From Pseudomonadota bacterium (GTDB lineage: Bacteria; Pseudomonadota; Gammaproteobacteria; Xanthomonadales; Xanthomonadaceae): 9,137 nt of DNA. Each line of letters begins with the position of its first letter. Position 1 is the stretch's first letter. The stretch spans positions 1 through 9,137 of the forward strand of contig JAEXAG010000117.1 in NCBI GenBank assembly GCA_023394655.1, written 5' to 3'. The position numbers were made by a program, and so were the translations under genes. Below, piece by piece: positions 7,300 to 9,137 of this stretch. The notes beneath the pieces were generated by a model, which worked only from the letters and a program-made list of their open reading frames with translations, searched no databases and was not told the DNA's origin.

Positions 7300-8334
7300 A
7301 TGACGCAGACGATGAAGGCGCTGGTCAAGCGCGAAGCCGGCAAAGGCATCTGGATGGAACAGGTGCCGGTCCCGGTGGCCGGCCCCAACGACGTGCTGAT
7401 CAAGCTCGAAAAGACCGCGATCTGCGGCACCGACCTGCACATCTACCTGTGGGACGAATGGAGCCAGCGCACCATCAAACCCGGCCTGGTGATCGGCCAC
7501 GAGTTCGTCGGGCGCATCGTGGAACTTGGATCGGCGGTGACCGGCTACACCATCGGCCAGCGCGTCTCCGCCGAAGGCCACGTGGTCTGCGGCATCTGCC
7601 GCAACTGCCGCGCCGGCACCCCGCACCTGTGCCCGAATACCATCGGCATCGGCGTCAACCGCGATGGCGCGTTCGCCGAGTACATCGCGGTCCCGGCCTC
7701 GAACCTGTGGCCGATCCCGGACGCCATCCCCAGCGAGCTGGCGGCGTTCTTCGACCCCTACGGCAACGCCGCCCACTGCGCGCTGGAATTCGACGTGGTC
7801 GGCGAGGACGTGCTGGTCACCGGCGCCGGCCCGATCGGCATCATCGCCGCGGGCATCTGCAAGCACATCGGCGCCCGCAACGTGGTGGTCACCGACGTCA
7901 ACGACCACCGCCTGAAGCTGGCCACCGAGATGGGTGCGACCCGCGTGGTCAACGTGGCCCGCGAGGATCTGCGCGAGGTCATGACCGAATTGGGCATGGA
8001 GGGCTTCGATGTCGGCCTGGAGATGAGCGGCAACCCGCAGGCCTTCGCCAGCATGCTCGACTGCATGTACCACGGCGGCAAGATCGCGATGCTCGGGATC
8101 ATGCCCAACGGTGCCGGCATCGACTGGGACAAGGTCATCTTCAAGGGCCTGACCATCCAGGGCATCTACGGTCGCCGCATGTACGAGACCTGGTACAAGA
8201 TGACCCAGCTGGTGCTGTCGGGCTTCCCGCTGCACAAGGTGCTCACCCACGAACTGCCGATCGACGAATTCCAGCAGGGCTTCGAGCTGATGGAATCCGG
8301 CAAGTCGGGAAAGGTGGTGTTGAGCTGGGGGTGA
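7300..8334 (+). CDS. tdh: L-threonine 3-dehydrogenase Tdh
   Basis: Tdh is a zinc-dependent medium-chain dehydrogenase in the cytoplasm. It oxidises L-threonine to 2-amino-3-ketobutyrate with NAD+; Kbl then cleaves this to glycine and acetyl-CoA. Visible in order (numbers from the ATG at 7300): catalytic zinc ligands Cys42 (AICGTDLHIY) and His67-Glu68 (VIGHEFVG); His94 in VSAEGH; structural zinc cysteines 97, 100, 103 and 111; the Rossmann motif GAGPIG at 175-180; and Asp199 in VVTDVND, which fits NAD+ preference. The C-terminus has IFKGLTIQGIYGRRMYETWYKM and ends SGKVVLSW, as in E. coli and Xanthomonas Tdh. Length is 344 residues from 7300 or 340 from the in-frame ATG at 7312, where characterised homologues begin. 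I prefer 7300 because GGAAA lies five bases upstream; this is not certain. The gene is divergent from the S46 genes, and kbl lies 650 bp downstream. Confidence 0.96.
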   Translation: MTQTMKALVKREAGKGIWMEQVPVPVAGPNDVLIKLEKTAICGTDLHIYLWDEWSQRTIKPGLVIGHEFVGRIVELGSAVTGYTIGQRVSAEGHVVCGICRNCRAGTPHLCPNTIGIGVNRDGAFAEYIAVPASNLWPIPDAIPSELAAFFDPYGNAAHCALEFDVVGEDVLVTGAGPIGIIAAGICKHIGARNVVVTDVNDHRLKLATEMGATRVVNVAREDLREVMTELGMEGFDVGLEMSGNPQAFASMLDCMYHGGKIAMLGIMPNGAGIDWDKVIFKGLTIQGIYGRRMYETWYKMTQLVLSGFPLHKVLTHELPIDEFQQGFELMESGKSGKVVLSWG

Positions 8335-8372
8335 GTCTCCGACCGGGGCTGCTCGGCACTTTAGTTCGCGGC

Positions 8373-8490
8373 AGGCGCTGGGCAGCTTCCCTGCGTACCA
8401 GCGACACGCCGTGAATACATCCTTGTAGGCTCCGCTGCGGCATCCATGCCGCAGAGGGTCGCCGGTATACAGGGAAGCCACCCAGCGCCT
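8373..8490 (-). repeat. Structured palindromic repeat, inverted copy (C)
   Basis: This 118-bp element begins 39 bp after the tdh stop. Its 21-bp ends (8373-8393 and 8470-8490) are inverted repeats agreeing at 19 of 21 positions. Inside, 8395-8399 pairs with 8464-8468 and 8401-8405 with 8458-8462. A perfect hairpin lies at 8435-8454, with 9-bp arms and a 2-nt centre. On the minus strand the order is outer arm, middle stem, hairpin with loop GG, a 32-nt block (complement of 8401-8432), then outer arm. This is the same plan as the two direct copies, and the 32-nt block differs from theirs at only four positions. No flanking target duplication is clear. It could stop or stabilise the tdh transcript, but there is no T tract. 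Confidence 0.85.
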
Positions 8491-8603
8491 CCACGCAACG
8501 GGTGCTCGTCACGCAGAAGCAGTGGCTACGACTCCCGTTCCTGCGGCACGCGAATTTGTTCGTGATGCGCATCCGAGTTCGCAGACACCGGCTTCGCACA
8601 CGA
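8491..8603. other. Spacer between repeat copies, no gene recognised
   Basis: These 113 bases separate the inverted repeat copy from the tandem pair. No start with a ribosome site, no conserved protein and no RNA gene is recognisable. A weak hairpin is possible around 8549-8563, where CACGCGAA faces TTCGTG with bulges. The short open frames here run on into the repeats and have no support. Confidence 0.5.
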
Positions 8604-8642
8604 CCCGCTTCCGCTTTCCCCAACGCACGCAACATCCAGGCC

Positions 8643-8750
8643 GGGTGGCCGCATCCCGTGCGGGACCATCGGCGACATGGATGTCGCCGCTGAGCCTACA
8701 TGGACGTATTCACGGCGAGTCCCGCGCGGGATACGGACGCCCGGCCACCC
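8643..8750 (+). repeat. Structured palindromic repeat, direct copy A
   Basis: This 108-bp element is bounded by the perfect 9-bp inverted repeats GGGTGGCCG and CGGCCACCC. Within it 8653-8666 pairs with 8719-8732 as a 14-bp stem with one G-T pair. An inner hairpin pairs 8667-8678 with 8681-8692 (one mismatch, 8669/8690) around the loop GG. The 26 bases 8693-8718 between hairpin and middle stem are predicted unpaired and are identical in copy B. Confidence 0.88.
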
Positions 8751-8805
8751 CAGCAACCCCGAGGCCCGCTTCCGCTTTCCCCCAACACCCCGCAACATCC
8801 ATGCC

Positions 8806-8913
8806 GGGTGGCCGTGTCCCGTGCGGGACCGTCAGCGACATGGATGTCGCTGGCGAGCCTACATGGACGTATTCACGGCGAGTCCCGCATGGGATACGGA
8901 CGCCCGGCCACCC
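8806..8913 (+). repeat. Structured palindromic repeat, direct copy B
   Basis: This 108-bp copy has the same 9-bp ends as copy A and aligns to it without gaps, with nine differences. Its outer inverted repeat can be extended to 15 bp (8800-8814 with 8905-8919) with one mismatch. The middle stem 8816-8829 with 8882-8895 has 14 pairs including two G-T pairs. The inner hairpin 8830-8841 with 8844-8855 is fully paired, with one G-T. It ends 71 bp before the kbl start. Confidence 0.88.
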
Positions 8914-8949
8914 CGCATGCCATCCACAACGACCGAAACCCCGGCCGGT

Positions 8950-8955
8950 TAAAGT
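8950..8955 (+). promoter_or_regulatory. Candidate -10 box for kbl
   Basis: TAAAGT, in the only AT-rich stretch before kbl (GGTTAAAGTAG), matches TATAAT at four of six positions and starts 35 bp before the kbl ATG. This is the same distance as for the tdh candidate. No -35 hexamer is recognisable. It would give kbl a promoter downstream of the repeats, independent of tdh read-through. Confidence 0.25.
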
Positions 8956-8984
8956 AGTCGCCTCCCCATCAGCGATCGAGCCCC

Positions 8985-9137
8985 ATGTCCCTGACCGAAC
9001 GCTACACCACCACCCTCGACGAAATCCGCGACGCCGGGCTGTTCAAGTCCGAACGCATCATCACCAGCCCGCAGTCGGCCGAGATCACCCTCGCCGACGG
9101 CCGCACGGTGCTCAACTTCTGCGCCAACAACTACCTC
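8985..9137 (+). CDS. kbl: Glycine C-acetyltransferase (2-amino-3-ketobutyrate CoA ligase) Kbl, 5' part
   Basis: The first 51 codons are visible before the right edge. The protein starts MSLTERYTTTLDEIRDAGLF, then KSERIITSPQSAEITLADG and LNFCANNYL. This closely follows the N-terminus of E. coli Kbl (GLFKEERIITS, INFCANNYL), and NNYL is the start of the alpha-oxoamine synthase core. The enzyme is PLP-dependent and cytoplasmic. It cleaves 2-amino-3-ketobutyrate, the Tdh product, with CoA to give glycine and acetyl-CoA. The catalytic lysine lies outside the window. The ribosome site is weak (GAG five bases upstream at most). In many bacteria tdh and kbl are adjacent; here 650 bp of mostly repeats separate them. 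The related 8-amino-7-oxononanoate synthase (BioF) is less likely, given the ERIITS segment and the tdh neighbour. Confidence 0.92.
   Translation, partial: MSLTERYTTTLDEIRDAGLFKSERIITSPQSAEITLADGRTVLNFCANNYL

Larger units (their letters stand above)
8604..8914 (+). repeat. Imperfect tandem duplication of about 150 bp containing repeat copies A and B
   Basis: Unit 1 (8604-8751) and unit 2 (8765-8914) share a leader of about 40 bp starting CCCGCTTCCGCTTTCCC and then the 108-bp structured repeat. The offset is 161 bp in the leader and 163 bp in the repeat, with small indels in the leader. The inverted copy at 8373-8490 lacks the leader. The pair therefore probably arose by local duplication of one copy with its flank, not by two separate insertions. 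A 13-bp spacer lies between the units. Confidence 0.9.

Noticed and set aside
8373..8490. Classical intrinsic terminator for tdh
   Set aside because: The stem is long, but no T tract follows it on the plus strand, and its internal plan matches the other repeat copies.
8373..8913. CRISPR array
   Set aside because: Only three copies, one inverted, with unequal spacing and repeat units over 100 bp with internal stems; no cas genes.
8800..8921. CATGCC on both sides of copy B (8800-8805 and 8916-8921) as a target-site duplication
   Set aside because: The right copy is offset by two bases, the motif overlaps the extended inverted repeat, and copies A and C show no comparable flanks.
8502..8957. 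Small proteins of 63-91 residues in the repeat region (for example starts at 8677 and 8700), and antisense frames such as 8243-8635
   Set aside because: They are translations of the structured repeats. Differences between copies follow base pairing, not codon positions, and there are no ribosome sites or recognisable domains.

Overview
The window is about two-thirds G+C. Its genes match the Xanthomonadaceae (Lysobacteraceae: the Xanthomonas, Pseudoxanthomonas, Lysobacter, Luteimonas group). The threonine dehydrogenase reads like Xanthomonas Tdh, the two S46 peptidases align almost residue for residue with the Pseudoxanthomonas mexicana DAP BII type, and folC is followed by a DedD-like SPOR gene as in other gammaproteobacteria. 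The assignment is from remembered family sequences, not from a search.

Layout. Five genes lie on the minus strand, read from about 7.2 kb down to base 1: an S46 dipeptidyl-peptidase with the DPP11-type specificity residue (5020-7185), a DPP7-type S46 paralogue (2768-4936), a histidine phosphatase (2032-2676), folC (727-2010), and a SPOR-domain membrane protein that runs off the left edge (1-698). A 114-bp intergenic region holds divergent promoter candidates. From it tdh (7300-8334) runs on the plus strand. After 650 bp without a credible gene comes the start of kbl (8985 to the right edge).

The genes form two functional themes. The S46 pair are secreted enzymes that release dipeptides from peptide N-termini, probably with complementary P1 preferences (hydrophobic and acidic). 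Tdh and Kbl together convert L-threonine to glycine and acetyl-CoA. FolC makes folylpolyglutamates, and the SPOR protein acts at the cell envelope and division site.

The most unusual part is the tdh-kbl gap. It carries three copies of one structured repeat: an inverted 118-bp copy (8373-8490) and two direct 108-bp copies (8643-8750, 8806-8913) inside a tandem duplication. Each has outer inverted repeats, a middle stem, an inner hairpin with a GG loop, and a conserved 32-nt block. Eight of the nine differences between the two direct copies fall in predicted stems and keep or improve pairing. Two are full compensatory pair swaps, and the inverted copy adds two more. This is strong internal evidence that the fold itself is maintained.
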